Of a stretch of 64,000 nucleotides of DNA, positions 1 through 10,514 are shown piece by piece. The notes beneath the pieces were generated by a model that saw only the letters and a list, made by a program, of their open reading frames with translations, did no database searches and was not told the DNA's origin. The position numbers and the translations under genes were made by a program. Positions within the stretch are counted from its first letter, which is position 1. Every line of letters begins with the position of its first letter. Source of the DNA: Adiantum capillus-veneris (lineage: Eukaryota; Streptophyta; Polypodiopsida; Polypodiales; Pteridaceae); the NCBI GenBank assembly GCA_014529385.2, contig CM043946.1, positions 33,994,558-34,058,557 of the forward strand, given 5' to 3'.

Positions 1-1404
1 ATTTTGAAGGAGGAGCAAGAGGTGATCAGATTTAAGAAAGAGCCCAAGAAAGCATGGCGTAACATGAAAGGAAAAAAGGAGGATATAATGGGAAATTTCA
101 GCATGGACAAAATGTATGTATATGCACAAACACTCTATGCTCCCACCGATGCTCAAATAATGATGAATGCTGAAATTCAGGTTGACACTAAGGAACCTAT
201 AACTTTTGCAGCGGCTTTGAGAGGTTTGAAAAAACTAGCCACTGGGAAAGCCTCTGACATTTTGCACTTCAACTCCGAAATGCTGAAATGGTCGGGCAAT
301 GAAGCCAAGAAATAGATACACTGCATGATGAATCAAGCTATCCACCAAGGCATGCCTGAAGATTGGCGAGAGAATTGGGTCAAAGCTTTGTTTAAAGGCA
401 GAGACTGTAACCTACTCACGAATTACCGCACCATCATGGTGGGCTCTTGCATGGAAAAACTTTTTGGGAACCTGATAGAAAAGGATATTAGCACATGGGC
501 TGAAAATAGTGGAAAGAGGGCTCTTAGTCAAGTAGGTTTTAGAGAAAAACATAGTACCATAGATCACTTGATTACAATCCGTATTATGATGGAAGAGGCA
601 CGACTCAAAGGGGAAAGTATGTACTGCTGTTTTGTGGACTTTAAGAAAGCGTTTGATATGGTACCTCATCATGGGTTATGGTCCCGCATGGAGACCATTC
701 GGGTTCCCATACACTCGAGGGTTGCGGTGGCACGCCTATACCATGCGGTTCGATGTAAATTGAAAATGCAAACAGGCTTCTTCAAAGAGTTCTTTAGGAC
801 AATAGGGGTTAAACAAGGATGCCCTCTGTCCCCAACATTATTTGGGCTATGCATAGATGAGCTTGAGGACTTTATCTGCCAAACAACGCAAGATAATGGA
901 GATGCACCAAACATAGGTCTCATTACTTTGCTACTCCTCATTTATGCTGATGATGTGGTTCTTTTAGCACATAGCATGTCTCTCTTGCAAATTTTTTTGG
1001 ATGCGGTACATACTTTCTGCGAAGCCACAGGACTTTCAGTGAATGTCACGAAAACAAAATGTATGGCGATTTGTACACACAAATCAAGGGATCAGCCCGC
1101 CCTTATGTATGATGGGCAAGAGATTCAAGCAGTGGACAACTTTAAATACTTGGGCATCATTATACCCTCGAATCATAGATGGGGGCAATGTGAAAAAACA
1201 AGAATTGAAGCAGGAGAAGCAAGGTCTTACGAGTTTGAAAACATGTGCAAACAAAGCGTCACTAGAAGGTGGGAAATAAAGTCCATGGCTTTCAATGCGT
1301 GTGTGGTCCAAACGCTATTGTATGGGGACCAAGTATTCCGGCCAGCACATGGAATGACATTGAGAAAATCCAGAAAAAGTTCTTATGTAGACATATGGGG
1401 ATAA
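1..1404 (+). pseudogene. LINE ORF2, reverse transcriptase part (broken)
   Basis: This is the reverse transcriptase of a LINE, the enzyme that copies element RNA into a nicked genomic target. Frame 1 is open from the window edge to a TAG at 313-315, then continues in the same frame to 1404. Visible RT blocks are FVDFKKAFDMVP (about 634-669), the GVKQGCPLSPTLFG block (about 805-846) and the catalytic YADDVVLLAH (about 943-972). The thumb-like KYLG block follows near 1145. After about 1330 the frame shifts and the protein goes on in frame 3. The N-terminal endonuclease must lie left of the window. Close similarity to the LINE at 2691-6060 supports the call. It is non-functional as it stands because of the stop and the frameshift. 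Confidence 0.88.
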
Positions 1405-2183
1405 AAACCACAACACCATACTTAGTGATGCTATTGGAGACTAGACAAAGACCATTGGAAATGCTTGCCTTGCAAAGAATGCATAGATATCTCTTGAAGG
1501 TGAAGCTAATGCCTCATAACCGTTTGCCTCACATAGCATGGGAGGTAGGATGTAACCCGCAAAAGAACCACAAAAGCAAGTTTCTCACCTCTAGCCTTGT
1601 TGAGGACATCAGGAAATGGCTCTCTAAATGGAATGTGGGAGCACATGTGGACATGCATGTAGAGGCAGGTACCGAGCATGAGCATGAGCACGAGCACGAG
1701 CACGAGCTGGATTTTGAACTAGAATTACTTGAGGCCCTCCACAACAAATGGAAGAATGCAATGCACAGGTCCAAGTTTGAATACTATTGCAAGCACATAA
1801 ACAAGAGATACTGGGAGGGGTACAAGACCGGGGAAACCCAAATACATATCAGGACACCCATGTCTTATCGTGCGAGACGGGCCATCACCTTGATGCGGAC
1901 AAGATCACACATGCTCAAAAGTGGATGGCTGAATATTGATGCAAACATGAGGAGATGCACTCAATGCAACTTGAACTCATTGGAAAATGAGGCTCATGTA
2001 ACCCTTGAATGTCCAGCATATGCACACATTTGGGTTGACTTTCCCCAACTTATTCAAGGATGTACTACATTTGAGGAGCTTCTCTCAAGAACACATCCCT
2101 CTCCAGTAGCACTAGGCATCTATCTTGCCAAAGTGCTAGAACATCACACCACACTCACAAACAAAATCACCATAGAATCATGA
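1330..2183 (+). pseudogene. LINE ORF2 C-terminal domain with zinc-finger motif
   Basis: This is the continuation of the upstream LINE reverse transcriptase in frame 3. The switch near 1330 sits where LLYG meets WGPSIPAST, at the position where the sister LINE reads LLYGVEVWGG, so a few bases were lost. The C-terminus carries CTQC, then 11 residues, then H, four residues and C (about 1957-2012). This resembles the zf-RVT type zinc finger that follows RT in plant LINEs and probably binds RNA or DNA. An odd (Glu-His) run coded at 1673-1706 appears to be an expanded hexanucleotide. The stop is at 2181-2183. The reading frame is long but separated from its start. Confidence 0.75.
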
Positions 2184-2273
2184 CACGTCCCCTCCTTCAC
2201 ATGGGAAGGGGGGAGTCTCATATATGAGATTTTGGATCCCATGGGTCATTTTGGCCCCCCGAGGACGTAAATA

Positions 2274-2288
2274 CATCATCATCATCAT
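2274..2288 (+). repeat. (CAT)5 tract, probable LINE 3' tail
   Basis: Five perfect CAT units close the 3' untranslated region of the first LINE, about 90 bp after its last stop codon. Some LINEs end in short tandem repeats rather than poly(A); the position fits such a tail. Confidence 0.5.
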
Positions 2289-2690
2289 ATCTGGCTCAAC
2301 ACGATCCAAGAGGGTAGGAAGAAAGGGAAACTAGAGGCTGTGGGTAAGAGGCATCGGGGGAGATTCAAGAAGAGTGGTGTTGAGAAGCCAAGGGAGAGTA
2401 GGGCATGGTGGATAAGTGTGGGAGGAGAGACGAAGGTCACTCTCTCTCTCTCTCTCTGTCTCTCTGAGCCGTTTTTTGACCTACTAGACAACATTTCACT
2501 CCTTTGACCATAACTCATTCATTTGAACTCCGATTTAGGTGATCTATAGCCTCAATCGAAGAGCACAAAGCCCTCTACGTATTGATGTAAAGAGATAATT
2601 TTTCTGTGTAATGGAAGGCTTTGCTGTAACAGCATCTCAAAACTGAAAAAATTATCAAAACTTTTTGTTTTTGTTGCCGACTTGAAGGCA

Positions 2691-3643
2691 ATGTCAGACA
2701 AAATTCACAAGGGTGGAAAATCCACACTTGCCATGGATAATGATGCAAAATCTCCAAGGAATTTGGATGCTAATCCAACCACATCGTCTACAACAACAGA
2801 AACAATGATCATGGCTTACTTGATCTCATTACAAGAAATCGTCAACAAGCAAGGTGAAGAGTTGCGCGCACTTGCAATGGAGAATGGCACTTAAAGAGTT
2901 CTCCGTTGTGGAGAATTAGCACCTCAAGAAGGTTCTTGAAATGCAAACAACACGCTTGATGCATCTTGAGAATGAAGTTCAAGACTGTAAACGCTCTCTT
3001 GTTGACATGAATGTATTGAAAGAGCGCTTGAGCAAAGTTGAGAGTGATCATGTATTGAAAGAGGAAACGATAGATACAATACGACATGATGTATGTGATA
3101 TGAAAAATGCATCCAAATCATGGGCTGATATATGTAAGGATAATGTGGTTTCTACATCTCCTATCACGCAAGCCGTTGTCCAAACAAAGAATGTAGAGAA
3201 TGTGGACATTCAAGAATTGCAAGAACGACAAAAACGCTAAAAAAACATCGTCATTCGTGGAATCAAGGAGGCAAGCATGGAAACACCCCAATCTCTTGCG
3301 GTCACTATTGAAGAGTTTTTTGCTACACACTTTGGCATGTCAAAAATCATGGCTTATGGTGCACATCGAGTTGGAAAACAAGGAGTCCCTCGCTCGGGAG
3401 AAAGACCTATTGTATGTACCATGGCTGATGAGGTAAAGAGAAAGATAATCCTTGACAAAAAGTTGGATCTACCTCAAAGGAACAGGTTGTAATGTATATG
3501 AGGATCGCACTCTTACGCAACAAATTGTACATCACAAAGCATATGAGGAAAGAAGCAAGAAGGTTAAGGTGTCATCTCAAGAAGAAAAGCCACTTGAGGA
3601 CAATGCAAGTCCCACCCAACAAATAGGGACACATGATCTATGA
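2691..3643 (+). pseudogene. LINE ORF1 (coiled coil plus RRM-like domain)
   Basis: ORF1 proteins of LINEs bind element RNA and form the ribonucleoprotein. The ATG at 2691 opens a frame to 2894. A frameshift leads into frame 1 (2941-3240), whose LENEVQ, LKERLSKVESD and similar heptads look like a coiled coil. A TAA at 3238-3240 interrupts it just before KNIVIRGIKE, the start of an RRM-like fold (about 3241-3560) that includes HRVGKQG and RPIVCTMADEVKRKII. A second frameshift near 3480 leads to the basic C-terminus, which ends at 3641-3643. Coiled coil followed by RRM is the layout of type II ORF1 proteins. Two frameshifts and one stop make it a pseudogene. Confidence 0.7.
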
Positions 3644-3655
3644 GACCAACTCACC

Positions 3656-4445
3656 TTGAGAATAAGCTTTTGGAATTGTAACGGGTATCCATGGAATGTG
3701 AGAATGGGCATTAATGAGCTTACAAATGACTCCGATGTAATACTTCTTATCGAAACATGGGAGCATGATGCGCAACGAACTCTTGGATTTGACAAATACG
3801 ATGTGCATTCTTTGATGTGGGCCAAAAATGCAAAGCAACGAAGAGGCCAAGGAGGTGTAGCATGTATGACCAAAAAGGGTTTGAAAGATGTTTCCATTGT
3901 CAAAGAAGATAAGTATAAACGCCACTTATGGTTGAAAATTAGCCCACTAAATGGTCAAGTCATGTTTGTGGCTGGTTGCTACATTCCTCACTATGACTCC
4001 AACTTTTATGCTCGCTTGGATATGGATAGAGATCAGCCCTTTGTTGAACTAGAGGAAGACATTGCTCATTACAAGGATCAAGGTGAAGTCATTGTTTTTG
4101 GAGACATGAATGCTCGCACAAATACGTTACAACACGACACATAACAAGTCGACATGCCGCATGTCTCAAGAGGAATGGATTAGTTATACATGTATAATCG
4201 AAGTTCTAATGATGCAAAAGAGCTGGCTCACTATGGAAAGTCACTTCTACATATGTGCAATAGTACCGGAATGGTCATTGCAAATGGTGTATCTCTATGG
4301 CAAGGCACCAATGAATTTACATGTAGAAAGCACAATGGTGATAGCGTGAAATGTTGACTCTCGGAAGCCACTCTAAAATGCATACAAAGCTTTACACTTG
4401 GTGAATGGAATCTAGAATCGGATCATAGGATGTTATGTATTGACC
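3656..4445 (+). pseudogene. LINE endonuclease domain (APE type)
   Basis: This is the N-terminal domain of ORF2, the endonuclease that nicks target DNA for target-primed reverse transcription. Motifs of the exonuclease-endonuclease-phosphatase fold are visible in order: ISFWNCNG (3662-3685), the glutamate of LLIETW (about 3746), VIVFGDMNAR (about 4091-4120) and the terminal ESDHRM with the catalytic histidine (about 4417-4434). The first open stretch ends at 4144; the rest continues in another frame (NSTGMVIANGVSLWQGTNEF near 4261-4320) and meets a TGA near 4352. The usual initiator methionine reads TTG here. The Asp-Tyr motif between the last two blocks is not clear. It is non-functional. Confidence 0.82.
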
Positions 4446-5228
4446 TCAAGTGTTGTAAACGGCCCAAGCATGTAGCCTCCAATCATGATGTGAATCATCT
4501 CTACCTATGTCTAGACTTCAAACAAGCACTTACATATGCTGATATGGTGGACCAAATGTTAAGCATGATAGAGCATCAAGAGAGCCCAACATTAGAATGC
4601 AAGTGGAAAGTTTTCAAAGAAGTAATTTTCTCTTGTGCGAAGGAATGCTTTTCAGTGAAACACATGTCTTGCAAAAGGTCTAAGAAGGGTAGTACCAAGA
4701 AGAAGTGGTTTGACATGGAATGTAGTCAAGCTCGAAAACACTTGCTAAGATTGGATGCAAGCAAAGACAAGGAAGTTTACTTGGAATGTTCACACACATA
4801 CAAAGCACTTGTTCAAAAGAAGAGGAGAAGGTGGGAAGTCAAAAAACATTTTCTTTTAGCACAAGAGAAAGCACATGCATGCGACAAGTTTTGGCAAAAT
4901 CTAAAAGGCTAGCGCGTTGAGAGCTTTGATGACTTGACTTTTGAGGATATGTATATGCATTGCAAGAACCTCTATGAGCAACCCAATGTTGATAAGATGG
5001 AGTGTTGTAGCTCCCTTCTGTTTATGTCTCCCTTCTTTACCATTGAAGATGTATGCCGCGCGCTTGAGTATCATGGAGATGAAGATAAGTGAATGGGCTG
5101 AAAAGAATGGAAAACGTGCACTTTGCGAAGCAGGTTTTCGAAAGCATCATAGCACTATTGATCGCCTTGTCACTCTTCGAGTTCTTATGGAAGCGTCTCG
5201 ATTGAAAGGAAAAAAGTTGTATTGTTGA
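4430..5228 (+). pseudogene. LINE ORF2 linker and RT fingers, internally deleted
   Basis: The 160-residue frame at 4430-4912 is rich in Lys, Cys and Trp and forms the region between endonuclease and RT. After its stop (4910-4912) the sequence still resembles LINE coding DNA: the block FTIEDVCRALEY (about 5036-5071) matches the region before the RT fingers. It then jumps directly to ISEWAEKNGKRAL (about 5089-5130), which in the sister LINE lies some 80 residues further on. About 250 bp of RT fingers are therefore missing at about 5085. The part ends at a TGA (5226-5228) directly before FVDFKKAF. Confidence 0.65.
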
Positions 5229-5231
5229 TTT

Positions 5232-6227
5232 GTGGATTTCAAAAAAGCTTTTGACATGGTACCGCGAGAAAATCTTTGGAGACGTATGCAAAGCCTTCAA
5301 GTGCTGAGAGAATTTATGCATGTATTCTTTCGCATCTACCAAAAAGTGATATGTCGATTACGTATGGGAGATGGAATTTCAGAATTTTTTGCAAGCACCA
5401 TTGGTGTCAAACAAGGATGCCCACTTTCCCCAACCCTGTTTGGGCTACTCATTGATGAATTGGAATGCATGGTTCTTGATTTTATGCAGCAAGAAGGCAT
5501 AGAAGAGGTCAAGATTGGAAATGCAGGGATCATGCTTTTGCTTTATGCTGATGATGTAGTGCTCTTGGCACATACCTTAGAAGATGCACAAAAGCTTATG
5601 AGTGTCTTGGAACGCTTTTGCCTACATAGCGGGCTGATCGTGAATGGATCCAAAACCAAGGTTATGCTTGTAAAGACGCTCAATGACAAAAATCCATGCA
5701 TTATATATAACAATGAGCAACTTGAAGTGGTAGATCACTTCAAGTACCTTGGTCTTGAGGTTCCATCCAATCATAAATGGAAGGATTGTGCAATGCATTG
5801 CTTGGAAGCCGGAAAGAGGGCTTCTTATGAATTTGAGAACACGTGCAATGCTGGAGAGATCAAGTGTTGGGATCTCAAAAAGTACCTCTTTGAAACATTG
5901 GTGACACCGGTGCTTCTTTATGGAGTGGAGGTGTGGGGTGGAAACATCGGGAATTCTACTTGGAAAGAGTTTGAGAATGTTCAAAAGCGTTTTATCACCA
6001 ACTTTCTCCAAGTCAAGGCACAAATAGCCTACATGCTCTTACTTCTTGAGTCCGGATCGCTTCCTATTGATGCATGTATGTCAGTTGCTACAGATTCACA
6101 TGTGTGGTATTTTGACAGTGGTGCTACAAAGTACATTACCTCACATCGTGATTTGTTTCCCTCTCTGGCGTCTGTCCCTCATGGGAATTCAGTTACTTGT
6201 GCCAACAATGCCTCTTATCAGGTTTAG
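5232..6227 (+). pseudogene. Chimeric frame: LINE reverse transcriptase fused to copia protease
   Basis: This 331-codon open frame joins two unrelated elements. Residues 1 to about 275 are LINE RT palm and thumb: FKKAFDMVP, GVKQGCPLSPTLFG, catalytic YADDVVLLAH (about 5545-5574) and the KYLG block. Shortly after LLLLESGSLPID (about 6033-6068) the sequence turns into a Ty1/copia aspartic protease start, WYFDSGATKYITSH (about 6106-6147), with the catalytic DSG intact. The frame stays open across the junction and ends at a TAG (6225-6227), after which copia coding continues in the same frame. The junction probably reflects insertion or deletion between two dead elements and not a functional fusion. 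Confidence 0.8.
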
Positions 6228-6690
6228 GGAGTTGAAAAGATTATGCTTACTGCTGCAAATGGCACTTCTTTCACACTTTTTGATGCATTGTATGTATTTG
6301 GGATCAAGAAGAATCTTTTGTCTGTATATGCACTTACTAGACTTGGTCTCGTAGTCAAATTTGTGGATGAGAGATGTACTATACATGATCTCAGTTTTGG
6401 TGATGAAATTGTGGCATCTGGAATTTTATGATGTGGGATGTATAAGCTCACTGTGTATGATAAGTGTGGGCACAATTTTGCAAATGCAATTGTGGATTCA
6501 AAGGCTATTTCAGATGCAAAACTCTGGTATGCATATTTTGGTCATATGAATTTTGTCAGTTTGTTGCATTTGCAAAAATCTAATATGGTTGTTTCTTTGC
6601 CACCTCTTGAAGCACCTGTCAAACATGTTTGTGGAGGTTGTATTTTGGGTAAAATACAACATGCTAAGTTTCCAAAGGATGGGTTAGTCC
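6085..6690 (+). pseudogene. copia protease and GAG-pre-integrase domain
   Basis: The aspartic protease that processes the polyprotein starts with WYFDSGATKYITSH (6106-6147) and continues after the TAG at 6225 with the LYVFGIKKNLLSV block near 6290-6330. A TGA at 6429-6431 interrupts the frame before MYKLTVYDKCG. The zinc-binding GAG-pre-integrase region follows: LWYAYFGHMNF (about 6522-6554) supplies one His and CGGCILGKIQHAKF (about 6630-6672) supplies the Cys pair. The typical first His of the HHCC finger (usually LWHxRLGH) reads as Tyr (LWYAYFGH), so zinc binding may be lost. Confidence 0.8.
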
Positions 6691-6699
6691 GTGCTACAT

Positions 6700-7521
6700 G
6701 CAGATTGCAACTTGTGCATAGTGATGTTTGTGGGCCTATGCAACTTGTGAATAGTGATGTTTGTGGGCCTATGCAAAGTCCGTCCTTGGGAAATTACTTG
6801 CACTTCATGAATTTTATTGATGACTACTCTAGGCATGCATGGGTATATCCGTTGAAAGCTACGCCCAAAGTTTTTATGTGCTTTAAACAGTTTCTGGCTA
6901 TGACTGAAAATGTCTCAAAATGTACTATGGGCACCCTCCGTTCCCATCAAGGGGGGGAGTATATGTCTCATGAATTGAATGCATTTATGGCTAGTCATGG
7001 GATAAAACATGTCACTTATGAAAATGGCACGATGTATGGTCAAAAGTCAAGCTTTGACGCATTATTTTTGGCTTGAGGTCATCATGTGTGCCACTTATGT
7101 ACTAAACATGTGTCCTACAAAAGCTTTGTAGTCTATTACTCCATATGAAGCATGGCATGATAGAAAGCCTTCTATTGAGCACATGCGTATTTTTGGTTGT
7201 TTGGCATATGCTTTGGTGCCACAAAAAAAGCATAGAAAATTGGATAATAATGCTATCAAATGTATTTTTGTTGATTATAGTGCTAAAAGTAAAGGTTACA
7301 GATTGTATCATCCACAAACAAAGCGTATTCTGGTTTCACTAGATGCTATTTTTATGGAAGATTCTGTTCAGCCCTTGCTGCCATGTACTAGAGACAATAA
7401 TGTAAGCTCACAGGACATTTATGACACTTTGTTGCCTCTTTTCAGTGGTGGAAGTATGAATCTAAATTCCAATGAGGCAAATGTACAGCCTATGGGGGTT
7501 TTAAAAAATGTTACAGATTAG
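6700..7521 (+). pseudogene. copia integrase core and C-terminus (broken, partly duplicated)
   Basis: This is the DDE integrase that inserts the element DNA. The first catalytic Asp motif HSDVCGPMQ is present twice because 33 bp are tandemly duplicated at 6709-6774. The second Asp, normally in a DNGGE(Y/F) motif, reads SHQGGEYMS (about 6943-6970), so the residue is lost. The region that should carry the catalytic Glu is missing or scrambled after 7030. After the stop at 7074-7076 the C-terminal part continues in frame 1 (ATYVLNMCPTKAL, then MRIFGCLAYALVPQ at 7183-7224), with stops at 7129 and 7519-7521. It is certainly inactive. Confidence 0.8.
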
Positions 7522-8462
7522 CCTATTACTGATGTAGATGTACATGATGTACTTGATGAGGAAAGGGCTGAAAATGAGCAGGCTAGAGGTATGCCAAAAT
7601 GGCTGGTGCATACATTGCGTGAGAGTAAATTGGATGCACCTTTGTCTAGTCATACTCGTTCAAGTTCTCGCCATGCATCTTATGCATCAGATTGTTATGC
7701 TTTGGCTATGTCTAGCTTACATGATGTTGAGGAACCTCTCTCTTTTGATGAAGCACAGAATTTAGAAAATTGGATGGCTACCATGCAATCAAAATATGAT
7801 GCACTTATAGAAAATGACACATGGACTTTATGTGATTTGCCTTCTGGCAAAAAGGCCATTGGTACGAAGTGGGTTTACAAGTTGAAACGCAAGCCGGATG
7901 GTGAGATTGATCGGTCTAAGGCTCGACTTGTTGCAAAGGGTTATACACATAAAAAAGTTATAGATTATGAAGAGACTTTTGCTCCCGCTTATTGTATGAC
8001 TATTGTGCGTTTTCTATGTGCATTGACAACTCATTTTGGTTGGGATGTACATCAATCAGACATTGTTGCTGCTTTCTTGAATGTGGAGCGTGAGGGTGAT
8101 GTACTTCTCATTGCTGTTCTTTATGTGGATGATTTGCTGATCACTGGTCCCAATGAGGCACATATTGCTGAATTTAAGGCTGATTTGAATGCTACTTTCA
8201 AGATGAAAGATTTGGGACAATTGCATCATTACTTGGGCATACAGTTTAAGCAATGTGATGGTGCTATTGCCTTGTGTCAGAAAATTACATAGAGACATTG
8301 CTATGTAAGTTTGGACTTCAGGATTGCAAACCTATTGCCACTCCCATGGAAACATGTTTGAAATTGAGTCTACATGATGTTGGTGATCTTGCTGATGTCA
8401 CTCCTTACCAAAATGTTGTTGGCTGCCTCATTTATGTATGCAACACGAGGCCGGATATTTAG
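7522..8462 (+). pseudogene. copia reverse transcriptase (internal deletion)
   Basis: RVT_2-type reverse transcriptase. Clear blocks are NDTWTLCDLPSGKKAIGTKW (about 7814-7873), KARLVAKGY, YEETFAP (about 7966-7986), the QSDIVAAFLN block (about 8056-8085) and the catalytic LYVDDLLITG (about 8119-8148). Between VAAFLN and the YVDD block about 65-75 residues expected in the family are absent (near 8095), which removes the fingers-palm segment with the GLKQ motif. A frameshift at about 8285 leads into frame 3 (8290-8462), which has the KPIATPM block before a TAG at 8460. Confidence 0.85.
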
Positions 8463-9090
8463 TTTGCAGTCTCGACACAAGTTATCAGATTTATGCATAG
8501 CCCAGGGTCTAGGCATTGGCAGACAGCCACGATGATTTTTTGCTACTTGAGTGGCACTTTGCATCTTGGCTTGTTTTATCCCAAGGGGGGGGGGGGGGGT
8601 ACCATTGCCACCACGTTTACATGCTTTTTGGGACTCAGATTGGGTTGGTTGTTATGACACGCGAGTGTCCACAAGTGCTTTTTGTTTCATGTTTGGCAGT
8701 TCATGTATTTCATGGTTGAGCAAGAAGCAACCTAATATGGTCACTTCTAGTTGTGAGGCTGAGTACAGGGAAGTCTTCAGAGCTACGGTTGAGTGTGTAT
8801 GGCTCAGGCACCTTATGGCTGATTTGGGTGTTGGACATGACACTGCCAATACTATCTACACTGACAATCAGAGCGCATTGGCAGTTGCGAGGAACCCAAT
8901 TTTTCATGCTCGCATAAAGCACATTGAGGTGCATTACCACTATGTAAGGGAGAGGCTCTCAGCAAGAGGGATCAGCTTGGCATATGTGCCAACATAGGAC
9001 AACCTTGCAGATCTTTTTACAATGGCATTGTCTTGTGAGAAGTTCGAAGCTTTCCGCAAAGCTTTGGGCTTACTCTCCTTTGTGGACTGA
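8463..9090 (+). pseudogene. copia RNase H
   Basis: This is the domain that degrades the RNA template during reverse transcription. After FAVSTQ and the HWQTA/LSGTLHLGL region, a run of 15 G at 8585-8599 breaks the frame. The RNase H core follows in frame 1: DSDWVGCYDTRVST (about 8629-8670), SSCEAEYRE (8746-8772) and YTDNQSALAVARNP (about 8860-8901), giving the D-E-D catalytic residues. A TAG at 8995-8997 interrupts the frame before the conserved tail NLADLFTMAL; the coding end is 9088-9090. The C-terminus is close to the usual copia end, so the right boundary is reliable. Confidence 0.85.
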
Positions 9091-9153
9091 TCATGTCCTC
9101 AAGGCATGGCACTCCCCTTAACTCATGTGCCAACTCTCGTTCACCACATCATC

Positions 9154-9162
9154 CAGGGGGGA
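9154..9162 (+). promoter_or_regulatory. Polypurine tract of the copia element
   Basis: The sequence CAGGGGGGA lies 64 bp after the copia pol stop and just before the probable 3' LTR. A purine tract here primes plus-strand DNA synthesis in LTR elements. Confidence 0.55.
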
Positions 9163-9164
9163 TT

Positions 9165-10143
9165 TGCTACCATATATACATATGGTAGTGATGTGTATGA
9201 ACACACTAGGACCATTGGGATATTTTTTTTTCTCTTTAGGAGGTTTCCCCCCCGTGTATTGTGTATACGCCCATCACTCTAGGGCTATCTATCTTACGAA
9301 AGCACACTAAGTGATACACTTTCTATTGTGTGCCTTGAGCTTCCTTTGTCTTCTCCAAGCTGTGTGTTCTCTTGCAACCCTAATTCCAACACCACATGGA
9401 AGACTTTTGGAAGGGAAAAGATAGACACATATTTTGTGAGATTTTTCTCTATTTTTCATTCCAAATTGAAAAAAGTTTTCAACAACAAAGTTGTAGGCAT
9501 TGAGCTCATCTTTTTGTCCCTATTTTTTTAATACTTTTTGAAGCTACGGTTTAGGAAATATGGCCAAAATGGTGGAGCCTATCTGTTCACATGGGAAGAA
9601 GTCATGGTTATCCAACTCCACACACATAATTTCTTATAGTTTTCTCTCCATTATTGCTTGATTTTCTCTTATTTTATTAGGATTCTCTCAAATATTATAA
9701 GTAAGCTCTTGGACTCAAGCTATGGAAGGAGGCATGGAGACAAAGCGTGCCATGATGAACGCGATTAGAAGGAAATTAGTCAATAAGCAGTACACATGGA
9801 GCTCTCTCATCAGGGGAATGCCTCTAACTGAGGTTACTTTGTAATAAGTCCATTGCTCATAATCTCTTCCCTAATCACTCTCTTGGTCTATAAAAGGAGG
9901 CCTTCTCTTTTGTAAACGGACACACAATGACGCTCTCCTATGTACATCCTTGTGTATGCACCTCTACACACACATAGTTCTACTATGGCATAGTATTGGC
10001 TATGGTTATTCGTTTTGGTTTCTCAATGGCCAAGAGGTTTGAGTTACCATGCACACATAAGTTTGTGAGATGTTGATTATGTGCAATTCCCCTCGTGAAT
10101 GTTTGTATAGTATTTATGAAGCCTTTGTTAATGAATCTCAAAT

Positions 10144-10145
<2 letters not shown>
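9165..10145 (+). repeat. Probable copia 3' LTR (right end not fixed)
   Basis: The interval follows the polypurine tract, starts with TGCTACCATATA, has no gene-like frame and carries a TATA box (TATAAAAGGAGG, 9889-9900) in a plausible U3/R position. No matching 5' LTR survives, so the right edge is a guess; a CT microsatellite begins at about 10146. The interval could also include another repeat. Confidence 0.4.
9889..9897 (+). promoter_or_regulatory. TATA box in the probable copia 3' LTR
   Basis: TATAAAAGG in an otherwise gene-free stretch, followed by sequence like the start of an element transcript. It fits an LTR promoter. Confidence 0.4.

Positions 10146-10177
<32 letters not shown>
10146..10177. 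repeat. (CT)n microsatellite
   Basis: About 16 uninterrupted CT units between the probable copia LTR and the minus-strand copia remnant. Confidence 0.9.
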
Positions 10178-10178
<1 letters not shown>

Positions 10179-10514
10179 ACACATCTTCCTTGTGTTATGT
10201 GCCTACCCCACCTACCATGCGTCCTAGCCAGTAGCTACATTCCAAAGACAAATGTACAACCTGCTCTCCATGCACCACATCCACAAAAGAGACACGCCTC
10301 TCCTCTCGCTCCAAATGTGGCTACAAATACACAAAGACTACACCACCTCGTGTGTCAAAAATATGCAAAGGGTTATACCAAGTCACTCCTAGCACCTCTG
10401 GCTATCACTAGTGATCCTATGCATATGAAATGACTGCTTTACACAATGTCCACTACTCTACAACTGACACACTGAAATGAGACTCTGGTTGAGTCCTCGT
10501 ACATAACGTATATC

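Larger units (their letters stand above)
1..2288 (+). mobile_element. LINE-type non-LTR retrotransposon, 3' part (decayed)
   Basis: The interval holds the reverse transcriptase and C-terminal part of a LINE and ends in a short (CAT)5 tract at 2274-2288, a likely 3' tail. The left end, with the endonuclease, is outside the window. The coding frame is interrupted by a stop at 313-315 and a frameshift near 1330. A second LINE with closely related protein sequence follows head to tail. The right boundary is inferred from the simple-sequence tail; no target duplication can be checked. Confidence 0.85.
2289..6065 (+). mobile_element. LINE-type non-LTR retrotransposon, 3'-truncated by copia
   Basis: This is a LINE with all main parts recognisable in order: 5' leader, ORF1 with coiled coil and RRM-like fold, APE-type endonuclease, linker and reverse transcriptase. 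It is broken by several stops and frameshifts, has lost part of the RT fingers at about 5085, and its C-terminus is replaced at about 6065 by copia sequence. Its RT is clearly related to the LINE at 1-2288. The leader at 2289-2690 holds a CT microsatellite (about 2442-2464) and no gene. Confidence 0.85.
6066..9164 (+). mobile_element. Ty1/copia retrotransposon, 5'-truncated
   Basis: The pol order is protease, GAG-pre-integrase, integrase, reverse transcriptase, RNase H, which is diagnostic of Ty1/copia. Gag and the 5' LTR are missing; the left edge abuts LINE sequence at about 6065. Stops lie at 6225, 6429, 7074, 7129, 7519, 8460 and 8995, with frameshifts near 7080, 8285 and 8590. A purine tract (9154-9162) follows the last domain, so the 3' end is present. 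Confidence 0.88.

Noticed and set aside
8585-8599. G15 run as a regulatory or quadruplex element
   Set aside because: It breaks a dead copia RNase H frame and is most simply a homopolymer expansion or sequencing artefact.
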